The translations under genes and the position numbers were made by a program. DNA of 64,000 bases from Hyphomonas sp. (lineage in GTDB: Bacteria > Pseudomonadota > Alphaproteobacteria > Caulobacterales > Hyphomonadaceae), in contig CP051229.1 in the NCBI GenBank assembly GCA_017792365.1, forward strand, positions 806,001 to 870,000, read 5' to 3'. Position 1 is the first letter of the stretch; the number at the start of each line of letters is the position of its first letter. Shown piece by piece: positions 1-10,026 of the stretch. The notes beneath the pieces were generated by a model. The model had not been told where the DNA came from and ran no database searches. It was given only the letters and a program-made list of their open reading frames with translations.

Positions 1-188
1 GATTACAAGACCCCGGGGATGCCCAAGAAAGGTCTTGCCCGTACCGGACGGCGCAGCCGTGTTGCTCGTTTCCAAGTCAGCTCTCCCACGACGCGCCACA
101 CTGGCCTGTCAGCCGGCACTTCACACGGGGAGGCAGAAAATGTCAAAAACTCAATGCGTCACCAGCAAACCAGCCCAAAAGACAAGGG

Positions 189-1577
189 TCATGCGGCCGA
201 TGAGAACCGCAGATGCTGGAAAATTGGGGCCAGGTCACCGTTCCACTCGCTATGGTACCGCTCGAGCAGGTTTTGAGCCTGATTTCGACCGGTTTCAGCA
301 ATCTGCTCCAGAACGGGAAGGAAGATCGTTTCGTTATCCCCGCTGGCGTTCAGCTTGTTGCGCCGCTTCAACCCGCGCCGCGAAATCGAGAGCAGATCAC
401 GCGCCACGTCCAGCGCCGAGCGGCCGGCAATCGGCGCAGCAAACCCCATAGCCGGGACACTGCGCCTCAGCGATTCGCGTTCCGCGGCGCTCCACCCCTT
501 CACCATCTGCCACGCCTCGTCCTGCGCAACGGAATCGTACAGCAGGCCTGCCCAGAGCGCGGATAGTGCGCAAAGCGTTGGTTTTGGGCCCGCATCTGCG
601 CCCCGCATCTCAAGGAAAGTCTTCAGCCGCACTTCGGGGAAAATGGTGGACAGGTGATCATTGAAGTCATCGATCGTCGGGCGTTCTCCCGGCAACGCCG
701 GAAGCTCACCAGCCATGAACGCCCGGAAGGATTGCCCAGCGCAGTCCAGATACTTGCCGCCACGCCGAACGAAATACATCGGCACATCGACGGCGTAGTC
801 GACATATCGCTCGAAACCAAAGCCGTCCTCGAATGCGAACGGCAGCATGCCCGTCCGGTCGGGGTCGGTATCCGTCCAGATATGCGAACGATACGACTGG
901 TATCCGTTGGTGCGCCCTTCGGTGAACGGGGAGTTCGCAAACAGTGCGGTCACGATCGGCTGCAAGGCCAGCGAAACGCGCAGCTTGGCCACCATGTCGG
1001 CCTCAGAGGAGAAATCGAGATTGCTCTGCACCGTACAGGTGCGGAACATCATCTCCCGCCCCAGCCTACCGACCTGCTGCATGTATCTCGACATGATGCC
1101 ATAGCGGGCCTTCGGCATCAGTGGCGTATCCGCCATCGACCAGACCGGCGATGACCCGGCAGCGAGAAACTCGATACCAAGGCGCCGCGCCACGTCTTCG
1201 GTTTCCCGAAGATGGCGCTCAATCTCTGCGCAAGTCTGGTGAATGGTCTCCAGCGGCGCCCCTGAAAGCTCGAACTGTCCTCCGGGCTCCAGCGAAATGC
1301 TCGCCCCGTCCCGCTTGAGGCCGATGATCGCGCCGCCTTCCATGATAGGCGCCCAGTCAAACCGCTCGCCGATTGTCTCAAGCAGGCTCCGGATCGAGGC
1401 CGCACCCTCGTAGGGCACGGGCTGTAATGAATCGGCCAGAAACCCGAATTTCTCGTGCTCGGTCCCGATCCGCCATTCATCAGGGGGCGTGCTTCCGGCC
1501 TCAAGGCTGGCGGCGAGTTCGGCTATTGAGGAGACGCGCTGGGCCGACTCGTCGATATCGCTTGTTGGAGTGCTCAT
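189..1577 (-). CDS. gshA: Glutamate--cysteine ligase (plant/alphaproteobacterial type)
   Basis: This 462-residue cytosolic enzyme joins glutamate and cysteine through the gamma-carboxylate using ATP, the first step of glutathione synthesis. The GCS2-family opening GTEHEKFGF is at residues 38-46, followed by a glycine-rich stretch near 82-90 (EGGAIIGLKR) and the FRTCTVQSNLDF core near 175. The length matches the roughly 455-residue alphaproteobacterial family, which is unrelated in sequence to enterobacterial GshA. The ATG start is at 1577. It lies downstream of rsmE on the same strand with about 80 bases between them, a pairing common in Caulobacter-like genomes. No gshB is in the window. I see nothing unusual in it. 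Confidence 0.95.
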   Translation of the reverse strand: MSTPTSDIDESAQRVSSIAELAASLEAGSTPPDEWRIGTEHEKFGFLADSLQPVPYEGAASIRSLLETIGERFDWAPIMEGGAIIGLKRDGASISLEPGGQFELSGAPLETIHQTCAEIERHLRETEDVARRLGIEFLAAGSSPVWSMADTPLMPKARYGIMSRYMQQVGRLGREMMFRTCTVQSNLDFSSEADMVAKLRVSLALQPIVTALFANSPFTEGRTNGYQSYRSHIWTDTDPDRTGMLPFAFEDGFGFERYVDYAVDVPMYFVRRGGKYLDCAGQSFRAFMAGELPALPGERPTIDDFNDHLSTIFPEVRLKTFLEMRGADAGPKPTLCALSALWAGLLYDSVAQDEAWQMVKGWSAAERESLRRSVPAMGFAAPIAGRSALDVARDLLSISRRGLKRRNKLNASGDNETIFLPVLEQIAETGRNQAQNLLERYHSEWNGDLAPIFQHLRFSSAA

Positions 1578-1658
1578 GGAGTGCCGCCCGCTATCCCGAT
1601 TTCACTTCCGGTTTCAGCGACATAGGTGGGCACGTCCGCTGGCGCCAGTCATGGGGGT

Positions 1659-2441
1659 TCAATTCTGTGGCGCCTTGGATGGCCAGTCCCCGGCAACGGC
1701 CTGCCAAACCGAAAGCGCCGCGATCACGGCCGTCTCCGCCCGCAACACCCGCGGCCCCAGGCTCACGGCCCGGATGAACGCGTTCTCTCGCAGCGCCGCC
1801 CTCTCTTCAGGCGCAAAGCCCCCCTCCGGCCCGATAAGGATCGCCGCAGGACCCGTACCTTCCCGCGCGACAACCGAGGCGATATCTGGCGCCCGGACAC
1901 CCCTGCCGCCCCAGGGGGCGTCGGGTTCATCGCCAGCCTCATCGCAGAAGAACAGGACCCGGCTAGCGTCCCAGCCCGCTAGGATGTTTTCCAGCGAAGC
2001 CTCAGTCTCCACCTCAGGCAGGTCCAGCCTTTCGGTCTGCTCCGCCGCCTCCACAATGATCCGCTGAAGGCGCTCAGCGCGCAATGGAGGCGCATTGGTC
2101 CAGCGCGTACGCACCGGCACGATCCGCGACACGCCCAACTCCACAGCCTTCTCGACAATCAGGTCCGTAGCGGACTTCTTCACCGGTGCGAACAACAACC
2201 AGAGATCTGGACCGGACTCCTGAACCCGGCGCCTCTCCGCCACGGACAAAACGACGGCCCGCTTGCCGAACTCAGCGACCTCAGCATCGAACTCGCCGTC
2301 GCGGCCGTTGAACACCCTGACCACGTCCCCGACCCGCAGCCGCATGACCCGCGCCAGATAGTGCGACTGCGCCTGATCCAGCTCCAGTCGCCCACCGGCC
2401 TCCAGGGCCCCTTCGACGTAAAGGCGGGGTGTTGCGCTCAT
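1659..2441 (-). CDS. rsmE: 16S rRNA (uracil-1498-N3)-methyltransferase
   Basis: This 260-residue SPOUT-class enzyme methylates N3 of U1498 in 16S rRNA using S-adenosylmethionine. An N-terminal PUA-like RNA-binding part (residues 1-70) is followed by the trefoil-knot domain. Visible signatures are the EAAEQTER block (131-138), the knot motif LIGPEGGF (202-209) and the C-terminal SLGPRVLRAETA (227-238), all diagnostic of RsmE. It is transcribed leftward ahead of gshA and diverges from ubiA, whose start is about 50 bases away, so the two probably share a promoter region at 2442-2490. Length is normal for the family. Confidence 0.95.
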   Translation of the reverse strand: MSATPRLYVEGALEAGGRLELDQAQSHYLARVMRLRVGDVVRVFNGRDGEFDAEVAEFGKRAVVLSVAERRRVQESGPDLWLLFAPVKKSATDLIVEKAVELGVSRIVPVRTRWTNAPPLRAERLQRIIVEAAEQTERLDLPEVETEASLENILAGWDASRVLFFCDEAGDEPDAPWGGRGVRAPDIASVVAREGTGPAAILIGPEGGFAPEERAALRENAFIRAVSLGPRVLRAETAVIAALSVWQAVAGDWPSKAPQN

Positions 2442-2490
2442 TTGGCTGCGCTATACCCGTTCCCATTCGCGAACAACAAGGGAGCGTTCG

Positions 2491-3423
2491 TTGTCCAAGC
2501 CCGGTCCAGGCGCATCTGGTCCCGCAGATGCGGTGACCGGCAGCTGGGTGGAATCCGCTCCGCGGACACTCCAGCCCTACCTGCGGCTCTCAAGGTTTGA
2601 CCGTCCGATCGGGTTCTGGCTGCTCGGCCTTCCATGCCTGGCGGGGCTGGTCTTCGCCCGACTGCATACCGGCCTCGCGCCGATTGACGCCTGGTATTCA
2701 GCGCTCTTCATGGTCGGAGCCGTCGCCATGCGCGGCGCGGGATGCACCTACAACGACATTCTGGACAAGAACATCGACGCCGAAGTCGAGCGCACCGCTC
2801 ACCGCCCGATACCGGCCGGCGTTGTTTCCGTGCGGCAGGCATGGGCGTGGCTCATTGGCCAATGCGTCGTCGGTCTGCTCGTGCTGTTGATGCTGCCGCT
2901 CCCAGCACAAATCGTCGGACTGGCCTCGATACCGCTGGTCGCCCTCTATCCAATCATGAAACGGATCACATGGTGGCCACAGGCCTGGCTGGGCCTCACC
3001 ATGAATTGGGGCGTGCTGGTAGGCGCAGCGACGGCTCGCGGTACGATCACCCCTGAAGACATCGCGCTCTACTTCGCACTCGGCTTCTGGACGATCGGCT
3101 ACGACACGATCTATGCGGCTCAGGATCGCGAGGATGACGCGCTCGTCGGCGTGCGGTCGACCGCCAGACTGTTCGGATCGCGTATCCGGTCTGGCGTGTG
3201 GGTATTCTACATCCTCACGATCGCGGCTTCGGCCGTAGCTTTCGTCCTCTCGGAAGACCTGCTCGCCCTTGGCCTGATCGCGCCGTTTGGCCTCCACCTA
3301 CTCTTTCAGGCGACGCGCTTTGCCCCTGAGAACAACCCGTTGTCGCTACGCCTCTTTCGTTCAAACCGCGACGCCGCCATACTGCTCGTCGTTGGGCTCA
3401 GTATCGCGGCGACATTACCCTGA
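2491..3423 (+). CDS. ubiA: 4-hydroxybenzoate polyprenyltransferase
   Basis: This 310-residue integral membrane enzyme attaches the polyprenyl tail to 4-hydroxybenzoate in ubiquinone synthesis. Both aspartate-rich diphosphate-Mg motifs are visible: NDILDKNIDAEVERTAHRP near residue 87 and YDTIYAAQDREDD near residue 205. Several hydrophobic helices lie between and after them. The start is TTG at 2491, preceded by a GGAG ribosome-binding site at 2481-2484. No ATG suits the N terminus, because residues RFDRPIGFWLLGLPC, typical of the first helix, must be included. It diverges from rsmE. The short extension before residue 30 is family-typical for alphaproteobacteria. Confidence 0.93.
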   Translation: MSKPGPGASGPADAVTGSWVESAPRTLQPYLRLSRFDRPIGFWLLGLPCLAGLVFARLHTGLAPIDAWYSALFMVGAVAMRGAGCTYNDILDKNIDAEVERTAHRPIPAGVVSVRQAWAWLIGQCVVGLLVLLMLPLPAQIVGLASIPLVALYPIMKRITWWPQAWLGLTMNWGVLVGAATARGTITPEDIALYFALGFWTIGYDTIYAAQDREDDALVGVRSTARLFGSRIRSGVWVFYILTIAASAVAFVLSEDLLALGLIAPFGLHLLFQATRFAPENNPLSLRLFRSNRDAAILLVVGLSIAATLP

Positions 3424-3458
3424 CCGTTCTGCCGCAAGCTTCACAATGAGGGCCGACC

Positions 3459-4313
3459 ATGCGCCTGAGTAGACCCCTCACGATTGGAGTTGCAGCAGGC
3501 GCAGCCGGCGTCCTGGCAGTCGGCGTCTTGATGAACGATCAGGAGGATGGCTCGCCTGCGCAACAATCCGAACAAGCAGGCAGTCCGTCTCCTTCGCTGT
3601 CTCCAGCCGCCCAACCGCAGCCAGCCCCCCCCAAAAATTCACCATCCTTCGAAGCCGCCCAGAGCGACTCGCTGGAGTTCAACGCGGTTCTCCCGGACGA
3701 ACCACAACTCGCAGCCGTCACTGCTCAGCTTCAGACGGAAACCCAGACCTACTATGACCGGGTCCAGCGCGAAGCTGACCAGGCCGCGCAGTCATCTTCC
3801 GAACCGATGTGGGAATTCAACGTCGTCTGGCGGCCAGTCGCCAGCGCTGGGGGCTACGTCAGCCTTATCGGCCGCTCCTCCGAATACCGGGGCGGAGCCC
3901 ACCCGATAGAACTGATCGACACGAAACTGATGCGCTCGGAAAACGGAGATGAAGTCCCGCTAGGCGATCTGTTCGCCGCCGACTGGCCGACACCCGCCGT
4001 GACGATCGCAATCTGCGAGGCGCTCAAGACCGCCAAGACAGAAAAGATAGGCGCGCCCACCGTATTCGACGAACCGATCGTGTGCGCCGGTCCAAACAGC
4101 AACCTGAGCGCACGGGAAGCCAAATTTGTTCCGGCTGCTTCGACGGAGACGAACCGGTTCGGCGGTCTCCATGTCTTCTACCAACCCTATCTGGTCGGCG
4201 CTTACTCCGAAGGCAGCTATGAACTGACGATCCCCTACGAAGTCTTCCGTGAGGATCTGGCCAAGGAGCACCAGCCTCTGTTCTCAGGTTCGCCCGTCCC
4301 GCTCGCGCCCTAG
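3459..4313 (+). CDS. Envelope protein with DUF3298-like domain
   Basis: A 284-residue protein with an N-terminal signal or anchor helix (about residues 8-27), a low-complexity Ser/Pro/Gln linker (30-65) and a C-terminal region resembling the DUF4163/DUF3298 (RsiV-like) fold. That region includes GRSSEYRGGAHPIE, GDEVPLGDLFA and a late GGLHVFYQPYLVGAYSEG followed by TIPY. Such domains are extracytoplasmic; in RsiV the fold binds lysozyme, but many homologues have no assigned role. No lipobox cysteine follows the signal region. It sits 35 bases after ubiA and converges on tadA, overlapping that gene's stop region by four bases. Function is not known. Confidence 0.75.
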   Translation: MRLSRPLTIGVAAGAAGVLAVGVLMNDQEDGSPAQQSEQAGSPSPSLSPAAQPQPAPPKNSPSFEAAQSDSLEFNAVLPDEPQLAAVTAQLQTETQTYYDRVQREADQAAQSSSEPMWEFNVVWRPVASAGGYVSLIGRSSEYRGGAHPIELIDTKLMRSENGDEVPLGDLFAADWPTPAVTIAICEALKTAKTEKIGAPTVFDEPIVCAGPNSNLSAREAKFVPAASTETNRFGGLHVFYQPYLVGAYSEGSYELTIPYEVFREDLAKEHQPLFSGSPVPLAP

Positions 4314-4762
4314 GAGCGCTTGCGCCGCTCTTTGAAGAACGACCTGAGCAATACAGAGGCTTCCGACGCCATCAGGCCGCTCTCGACTTCGGGAGACCAG
4401 TGACAACTCGGGCTATCGAAAAAACGCGGGCCGTTGAGCACGGCCCCGCCCTTCTCGTCGGCGGCGCCGAATACGAGCCTGCCAATGCGCGCATGAGAGA
4501 TAGCGCCCGCGCACATCGTGCAAGGCTCCAACGATACATACATCGACAGTCCAGTGAGCCGATAATTGCCAAGGCGATTTGCAGCCTCGCGGAGCGCAAC
4601 GATCTCCGCATGCGCCGTCGGATCATGCTGGGCGATCGGACAGTTCGCTCCTTCGGCGACGACATCATCCGTAGCCGGGTCTACAATCACGGCACCGATC
4701 GGCGCTTCGCCTGAGGCAGCAGCCTCGGCGGCAAGCTCGACAGCACGCGCCATGTGGCGCAT
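4310..4762 (-). CDS. tadA: tRNA-specific adenosine deaminase (TadA-like)
   Basis: A 150-residue zinc-dependent deaminase of the CDA fold that probably converts A34 of tRNA-Arg(ACG) to inosine. The catalytic HAE (with downstream ALREAANRLGNYRL) and the zinc ligands in PCTMCAGA are present, as is the ARIGRLVFGAADEKGGA segment typical of TadA rather than of free-nucleoside deaminases. The chosen ATG at 4762 gives the usual TadA length. A longer frame to 4975 runs antisense through rsmD and is rejected; GTG codons at 4828/4825 are possible alternative starts. It diverges from rsmD, whose start is at 4838. Confidence 0.9.
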   Translation of the reverse strand: MRHMARAVELAAEAAASGEAPIGAVIVDPATDDVVAEGANCPIAQHDPTAHAEIVALREAANRLGNYRLTGLSMYVSLEPCTMCAGAISHARIGRLVFGAADEKGGAVLNGPRFFDSPSCHWSPEVESGLMASEASVLLRSFFKERRKRS

Positions 4763-4837
4763 GTCGCTGGCGCTCCATTGCTTGCTATGGTCCAACCACG
4801 TCTCCAATTGAGCTTCCAAAGGCACGACGGCAATCCT

Positions 4838-5413
4838 ATGCGCATAATCGGCGGCGAATTCAAAGGCAGGCGCATATCTGCGCCGGATGGCATGAACACC
4901 CGCCCCACAACCGACCGCACGCGCGAAGCCGTATTCAATCTTCTGACCCACGCTGAATGGGCGCCGCCACTCCACGACAAGCGGGTAATTGACGCATTCG
5001 CCGGATCGGGCTCATTAGGCTTCGAAGCGCTGTCGCGCGGCGCCAGCTTCTGTCTTTTCGTGGAAACCGCCAGCCCGGCGCGCGGAGCGATCCGGACCAA
5101 CATCGACACCCTCGGCCTGTTCGGCCGGACCCGCATCCATCGACGCTCAGCCACAGACCTCGGAACGAAACCAGCCTCCGTCGGCCCCAGGTTCGACATC
5201 GCATTCCTCGACCCGCCGTATGGCTATGAACTCGCGCCCAAGGCGCTAGCCGCCCTCGTGGTCGGCGACTGGCTCGCCGACGATGCCATCGCGGTCGTGG
5301 AAACCAGCAAGGACGAAGCGCCGACTGACTATCCCGGCTGGACCACGCTCGACTCGCGCGAATACGGCCCCGCAAGGATCGCAATCCTCGCAAGGTCCCC
5401 GCCCACTTCCTGA
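4838..5413 (+). CDS. rsmD: 16S rRNA (guanine-966-N2)-methyltransferase
   Basis: A 191-residue Rossmann-fold methyltransferase that modifies G966 of 16S rRNA in the 30S subunit. It opens with MRIIGGEFKGRRI, the standard RsmD N terminus. It then has the SAM-binding motif IDAFAGSGSLGFEALSRGA (about residue 45) and the catalytic DPPYG. The start at 4838 is preferred over the in-frame ATG at 4754, because the family begins with MRI(I/V)GG and the longer version would run into tadA. It converges on the quinone oxidoreductase with only two bases between the stop codons. Confidence 0.95.
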   Translation: MRIIGGEFKGRRISAPDGMNTRPTTDRTREAVFNLLTHAEWAPPLHDKRVIDAFAGSGSLGFEALSRGASFCLFVETASPARGAIRTNIDTLGLFGRTRIHRRSATDLGTKPASVGPRFDIAFLDPPYGYELAPKALAALVVGDWLADDAIAVVETSKDEAPTDYPGWTTLDSREYGPARIAILARSPPTS

Positions 5414-5415
5414 CA

Positions 5416-6387
5416 TCAGGGCTGGAGGATCGTGGCTCCGGTTGTCTGACGCGACTCCAGCGCCCGGTGCGCCTCAGCCGCGTCCGCAAGGCCAAAACGC
5501 TGCCCGATTCGCATCTCCAGACCGCTTTCCCGCAGGAACGCCCACAGCGCCGCCGACCCTCTCTCCAGGTCCGGCCGCTCATGCGCGAAATGATGGAGCC
5601 CCGGTCTGGTCATGATCAGTGACCCGCCTTGCGAAAGCCGCAACGGCGCAATGGGATCAACCGGACCCGAAGCATTGCCATAGCTCACAAACCACCCGCG
5701 CGGCCGCAATGCATTCAGGCTCGCTTCGGCTGAAGTCTTCCCAACGCTGTCGTACGCCACCGCCACCCCACGGCCGCCCGACCACTCTCGTGCCCGCGCC
5801 GCGACATCATCGCTCGCAAGCACCACCTCTTCGCACCCAAGTTGAGTGGCCACCGCCGCCTTCTCATCAGATGACACCACACCCATCACGCGACCGGCCA
5901 TCGCCCGCCTGGGGATCAGCACTGACGCCACACCCCCGGCCGCCGCCCATACCAGTATCTGCTCATCAGCCTGCAGAGGCCGAACCTCGGACAGCAGCAT
6001 CCACGCAGTAAGCCCCTTCAGGAAGATTGCCGCAGCCTGCTCATCCGTCACATCGTCAGGGATCTGCACCAGGCTGGAAACAGACGCATTCCGCTCTGTG
6101 GAGTACGCCGCGCCAAGCCCTGAATAGACAACCCGATCGCCGCTTTTAAGAGTGTTCACTCCCGGCCCAACCGCCTCGACCAGCCCGGCGGCTTCGCGTC
6201 CCAGAATTGCCGGCAACTTGGCCGGATAAAGTCCGGTCCGCATGTAGACGTCGATGAAGTTCAGACCGATCGCCGTATGGCGCAGCCGCACCTCTCCGGG
6301 CCCCGGTGGCGACAAGTCCATGTCCACATACTCCATCACCTCCGGCCCGCCGTGCGCCTTGATCTGGATGGCCTTGGCTGTGGACAT
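5416..6387 (-). CDS. NADPH:quinone oxidoreductase, zinc-free MDR family
   Basis: A 323-residue medium-chain dehydrogenase/reductase of the quinone oxidoreductase (QOR) branch, expected to reduce quinones with NADPH in the cytosol. Visible are the GroES-like N-terminal domain ([28 protein letters not shown]), the [12 protein letters not shown] stretch and the nucleotide-binding segment [13 protein letters not shown], near residue 150. The structural-zinc cysteines of alcohol dehydrogenases are absent. The ATG at 6387 follows a good AAGGGAG ribosome-binding site; the longer frame to 6453 lacks support. The exact substrate cannot be read from sequence. It diverges from rnhB. Confidence 0.9.
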   Translation of the reverse strand: MSTAKAIQIKAHGGPEVMEYVDMDLSPPGPGEVRLRHTAIGLNFIDVYMRTGLYPAKLPAILGREAAGLVEAVGPGVNTLKSGDRVVYSGLGAAYSTERNASVSSLVQIPDDVTDEQAAAIFLKGLTAWMLLSEVRPLQADEQILVWAAAGGVASVLIPRRAMAGRVMGVVSSDEKAAVATQLGCEEVVLASDDVAARAREWSGGRGVAVAYDSVGKTSAEASLNALRPRGWFVSYGNASGPVDPIAPLRLSQGGSLIMTRPGLHHFAHERPDLERGSAALWAFLRESGLEMRIGQRFGLADAAEAHRALESRQTTGATILQP

Positions 6388-6437
6388 ATGAACGCTCTCC
6401 CTTGGTTTGCAGCTCAGACTCGTGTCTTTCTCACGCC

Positions 6438-7019
6438 ATGTCCATGCCCCCATTGATCGCCGGTGTTGACGAAGCCGGGCGCGGCCCTCTCGCGGGACCA
6501 GTCTGCGCTGCAGCTGTCATCCTCGATCCGGCGAGGGATATCAGCGGCCTGGATGACTCAAAGAAGCTGTCGGCGACACGCCGGGCTGAGCTGTCAGTCA
6601 CAATTCGTGAATCGGTGTTCGCCTGGTCGATTGGCTGGGCGAGCGTCGAAGAAATCGACTCCCTCAACATTCTCCAGGCAAATTTCCTCGCCATGCGCCG
6701 TGCCGTCGAAGCACTTGGCCACCTACCGAGCCTCGCCCTCGTCGACGGTCGCGATGACCCCGGCCTGCTCTGCCCGGTGCGGCCGATCATTGGCGGCGAC
6801 GCCCTCGAACCTGCCATTTCCGCCGCATCCATCCTCGCCAAAACAGCGCGAGACGAGGCCATGTGTCTATTGGATTCGGAGTACCCAATGTACGGCTTTG
6901 CGGCTCACAAGGGCTACGGCGTAAAGCGCCACATCGAAGCCCTGCAAACGCATGGCCCCTGCCCCCACCATCGCCATAGCTTTGCGCCTGTGCGCGAGGC
7001 TGCGGCGAGGTTTGCCTAG
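6438..7019 (+). CDS. rnhB: Ribonuclease HII
   Basis: A 193-residue endonuclease that cuts RNA in RNA-DNA hybrids and removes misincorporated ribonucleotides. The first motif [13 protein letters not shown] supplies the catalytic Asp and Glu. DDSKKLS, the ALVDGRD region and the late [11 protein letters not shown] block are all type-2 RNase H signatures. The ATG at 6438 puts the DEAGRG motif near residue 10, as usual; in-frame upstream residues to 6402 look non-coding. It converges on mutL, and the two stop codons share the palindrome CTAG at 7016-7019. Confidence 0.95.
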   Translation: MSMPPLIAGVDEAGRGPLAGPVCAAAVILDPARDISGLDDSKKLSATRRAELSVTIRESVFAWSIGWASVEEIDSLNILQANFLAMRRAVEALGHLPSLALVDGRDDPGLLCPVRPIIGGDALEPAISAASILAKTARDEAMCLLDSEYPMYGFAAHKGYGVKRHIEALQTHGPCPHHRHSFAPVREAAARFA

Positions 7020-8908
7020 CGACGTCCGAACAACCTCTCGATGTCGCTGAGCTTCAGCTCCACATAGGTCGGCCGACCGTGATTGCACTGGCCGGAGTGA
7101 GGCGTCGCCTCCATCTGCCGCAACAGCGCATTCATCTCCTCAGGGTTCAACCTGCGCCCAGCCCGGACTGAGCCGCGGCAGGCCATGTTGCCCATCACTT
7201 CCTCGATGCGCTCTTTCAACGCCATGCCCGCGTCGAACGAGGCAAAGTCGTCGGCCAGATCCCGAACCAGACCCTGAACATCCGTCTGCCCCAGCAATGC
7301 CGGCGTCGCTCTCACAGCAACCGCGCCATTGCCAAACGGCTCGATCTCCAGCCCCATCTCGGCCAGTTCGGCGGCGCGCTCGCAGACGCGCTCCGCTTCC
7401 TCTTTCGACAGCTCGACAATTTCCGGGATCAGCAATCCCTGTGTCCGTACCCCGCCCTGCGCCAACTCGCCTTTCATGCGCTCGTACACCAGCCGCTCAT
7501 GCGCTGCGTGCTGGTCCACGATCACGATGCCATCGGCGGTCTGCGCCAATACATACGTCTCATGCATCTGCGCGCGCGCGACACCCAGCGGGTAATCGGC
7601 CTGTTTCTCTTCGGGCGACGGCTCAACCGGATCAAAACGTGCGCTACGCCCTGCATACTCCGATTGAAATCCGGACTGCGAAGCGCTGTCCGCGAGCCCG
7701 TCAGTGTACCGGGCGCCCGCCGGCGGCGCTGACTGCGACGGGCCAGCGTAGGACTGGAATGGCAACCCTGATGCCGGTCGCGCCGCGCCCAGCATGGCGC
7801 CGGCAACCGTGGTGCTCGCCCGATGCCCCGCAGCCGCCAGAGCATGCCGCAACCCACCGATGATCAACCCGCGCACCCCACCCGTATCCCTGAACCTCAC
7901 CTCGGTCTTGGCCGGGTGGACGTTCACATCCACCTGCGTCGGCGGGAGCTCGATATACAAGGTCGCCATCGGGTGCCGGTCCCTGGCGAGAAAGTCCTGG
8001 TAGGCCGCACGCAACACCCCGGTCAGCATGCGATCCTTTACCGGACGCCTGTTCACGAACAGATACTGATGCTGTGCACTTCCGCGGCTGAAGGTCGGCA
8101 GTCCTGCAAAGCCGAACACCCGCACATCATCCCGTACTGCATCGATCTCGATCGCATTTTCCCGGAACTCCCGCCCAAGGATTGCCCCGGCGCGCGCCAG
8201 CAACGACGCCGTCTCAGCGTCCGCCTCCGCCTCGATCCGGAACACCGCCCGCTCGCCATTCTCCAGAACGAATCCACACGCTGGGTTGGCCAACGCAAGC
8301 CGCCGCATGACGTCCGACACCGCCAGGGACTCTGCCCGCTCGCTCCGCATGAATTTCAGTCTCGCCGGCGTGCGCGAAAACAAGTTTTCGACTTCAATCC
8401 TGCAGCCGCTGCGCGCGCCAGACCAGGCGCAAGGCGACGGATCATTATACGCGCCGCCATCAACTACGATCGCGTACGCTTCGGTGGAACCAGCGGCGCG
8501 CGACGCGATGCTCAAACGCGCCACGGCGCCGATTGAAGGCAGCGCCTCGCCGCGGAACCCCATCGTGGAAATGTTCAGTAGGTCCACGCCGCCGCCATCA
8601 ACGCTGACGCTCAGCTTGGACGTGGCATGTCGTTGAACACAGAGCGTGAGCTCCTCAGCGTCCATCCCATGACCATCATCCTCGACGATGATCCGGCTCA
8701 GACCGCCGCCCTCGATCCGCACCCGAATGCGACGCGCGCCGGCGTCCAGAGCGTTTTCCACCAGCTCCTTCACGACAGCTGCAGGACGCTCGATCACTTC
8801 GCCAGCCGCGATCTGGTTCACCACATCGTCGGGAAGACGGCAGATGCTCGAGCTTGGAGCTGGTTGCGATTTCAAGACTGAGTCGGCCATGACCGCAGCA
8901 TACGCCAA
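7016..8908 (-). CDS. mutL: DNA mismatch repair protein MutL
   Basis: A 630-residue GHKL ATPase that couples mismatch recognition by MutS to strand incision. The N-terminal ATPase shows [19 protein letters not shown] and [14 protein letters not shown]. The middle domain has [11 protein letters not shown]. After a linker rich in Ala, Gly and Ser (about 380-440), the C-terminal dimerisation domain contains the [12 protein letters not shown] endonuclease metal-binding motif and the late CNHGRPT motif. It therefore belongs to endonuclease-proficient MutL, as expected in a bacterium without MutH. A second possible start (ATG at 8890) would shorten it by six residues. The stop overlaps that of rnhB. 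Confidence 0.96.
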   Translation of the reverse strand: MAYAAVMADSVLKSQPAPSSSICRLPDDVVNQIAAGEVIERPAAVVKELVENALDAGARRIRVRIEGGGLSRIIVEDDGHGMDAEELTLCVQRHATSKLSVSVDGGGVDLLNISTMGFRGEALPSIGAVARLSIASRAAGSTEAYAIVVDGGAYNDPSPCAWSGARSGCRIEVENLFSRTPARLKFMRSERAESLAVSDVMRRLALANPACGFVLENGERAVFRIEAEADAETASLLARAGAILGREFRENAIEIDAVRDDVRVFGFAGLPTFSRGSAQHQYLFVNRRPVKDRMLTGVLRAAYQDFLARDRHPMATLYIELPPTQVDVNVHPAKTEVRFRDTGGVRGLIIGGLRHALAAAGHRASTTVAGAMLGAARPASGLPFQSYAGPSQSAPPAGARYTDGLADSASQSGFQSEYAGRSARFDPVEPSPEEKQADYPLGVARAQMHETYVLAQTADGIVIVDQHAAHERLVYERMKGELAQGGVRTQGLLIPEIVELSKEEAERVCERAAELAEMGLEIEPFGNGAVAVRATPALLGQTDVQGLVRDLADDFASFDAGMALKERIEEVMGNMACRGSVRAGRRLNPEEMNALLRQMEATPHSGQCNHGRPTYVELKLSDIERLFGRR

Positions 8909-8961
8909 ACTGCGCCTGCTGGCCGCTACACTCCACAGAAATGGATGTGTCGAATAAGGCC

Positions 8962-9438
8962 CTAGAGCCCGGGGAGTTTGGAAGCGCTACGGCGACGGAT
9001 CAGCACTTCACCGCCACCCGTCACTTCTTCAGTCGCCGCCTGCTCCGCGGCATCGCCGGGGCCAGATTCCTCGAAATTCAGAACCTGATCGGCAAAATTC
9101 TCGCTCTTCTTCACCGACTGCGAGCTGTCATAATCAACGGTCGCCCGGATCGCGCTGTCCGTGGCCGCAGCTCCAGCCGCATTCACCAGCGCGCGTTCGC
9201 CGGGGCTCGCGTTGGCGCCCAGGTCCCTGCCAAAAACCGCCATGCGAGACTGCGGGTCAGAATTGAGGTCCTGCGGACGCGCCTCTCCCGGAGCCGGCGG
9301 CCGAAGGTTGTACTCAGGCGGCACAGTAAGGGGCGCCTTGCGCACGACCCGGAACTCATCCGGTGTACGCGGGCCAGACGAACAGGCGCCGGCCAGCAAA
9401 CCCGATGCGACGACAGCGCCCAATGCGACCTTCAGCAT
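8962..9438 (-). CDS. DUF3035 lipoprotein
   Basis: A 158-residue predicted outer-membrane lipoprotein: a short signal sequence ends in the lipobox LAGAC with the lipidated Cys at residue 19. The mature part starts with a conserved [14 protein letters not shown] and a Pro-rich [14 protein letters not shown] block, diagnostic of DUF3035. The C-terminal half is acidic and low in complexity. In alphaproteobacteria this family usually sits directly after lspA, as here (46 bases away). That is functionally neat because LspA processes lipoproteins, but no biochemical role is known. It is probably co-transcribed with ileS and lspA. Confidence 0.85.
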   Translation of the reverse strand: MLKVALGAVVASGLLAGACSSGPRTPDEFRVVRKAPLTVPPEYNLRPPAPGEARPQDLNSDPQSRMAVFGRDLGANASPGERALVNAAGAAATDSAIRATVDYDSSQSVKKSENFADQVLNFEESGPGDAAEQAATEEVTGGGEVLIRRRSASKLPGL

Positions 9439-9484
9439 GCCTATTCCTCAACGCTCGGGCGACAACGCCCTAATCGAACCCCGA

Positions 9485-10026
9485 TCACTCGGAACTTTGC
9501 CGAGAGATAAAGAACTGGTCCACAAGCAGCAACACTGCACCGACGGAAATAGCAGCATCGGCGACGTTGAACACCCAGTAGAAGTAGATCCCTGAAAAAT
9601 CTAGGAAATCAACGACCGCCCCGAATCGCGCGCGGTCGATCAGATTGCCGATCGCCCCGCCGATCACGAGCGACAGGGCCAGAGCCGTCGTCCGCCGCAC
9701 AGCCCGCAACAGCCAGATGGTGAACGCCACAGCGATGCACGACGTCAGGAAGAACAATAGCCAGCGGGTCCAACCGTCAGCCTGGAGAGCCCCAAAGCTT
9801 ACGCCGCGATTCCACAGCATCGTCAGGTCAAAGACCGACGACAACTCGATCTTCCCACACCGTTCCGAACCATCCAGACAGCCCATCGCGTTGAATCTGG
9901 ACTCGAAAGAACCAGCCATTTCGTCCACTGATCGAGGACCGTGATCACGACGCTGAGGGGCAAACCCCATATCCAGTGACGCGTAATCTGGAACTTCGAA
10001 CCGGCCACAGCTTCAGACATGATCAT
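9485..10026 (-). CDS. lspA: Lipoprotein signal peptidase II, apparent frameshift
   Basis: The inner-membrane aspartyl protease that removes signal peptides from diacylated prolipoproteins. The N-terminal part (start at 10026, ATG overlapping the ileS stop as ATGA, or 10020) encodes the first helix and the VLDQWTKWLVL motif. The rest, from about RFNAMGCLDG onward, lies in another frame with SSVFDLTMLWNRGVSFG, the GGAIGNLIDR motif carrying one catalytic Asp, and FNVADAAIS carrying the other. One missing base at about 9899-9908 (for example a third C after GAGT, or a fourth T) would join them. LspA is normally essential, so a sequencing or assembly indel is more likely than true loss. Both catalytic Asp motifs are intact. 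Confidence 0.85.

Noticed and set aside
1-188. Possible gene or RNA at the left edge
   Set aside because: Short frames have no recognisable content and no structure beyond a 6-base inverted repeat; nothing can be supported.
4763-4975. N-terminal extension of the TadA frame
   Set aside because: It is antisense to rsmD and adds residues unlike any deaminase; the ATG at 4762 gives the normal length.
9895-9910. Programmed -1 frameshift in lspA
   Set aside because: No slippery heptamer or downstream structure is evident, and many other genes show the same kind of lesion.
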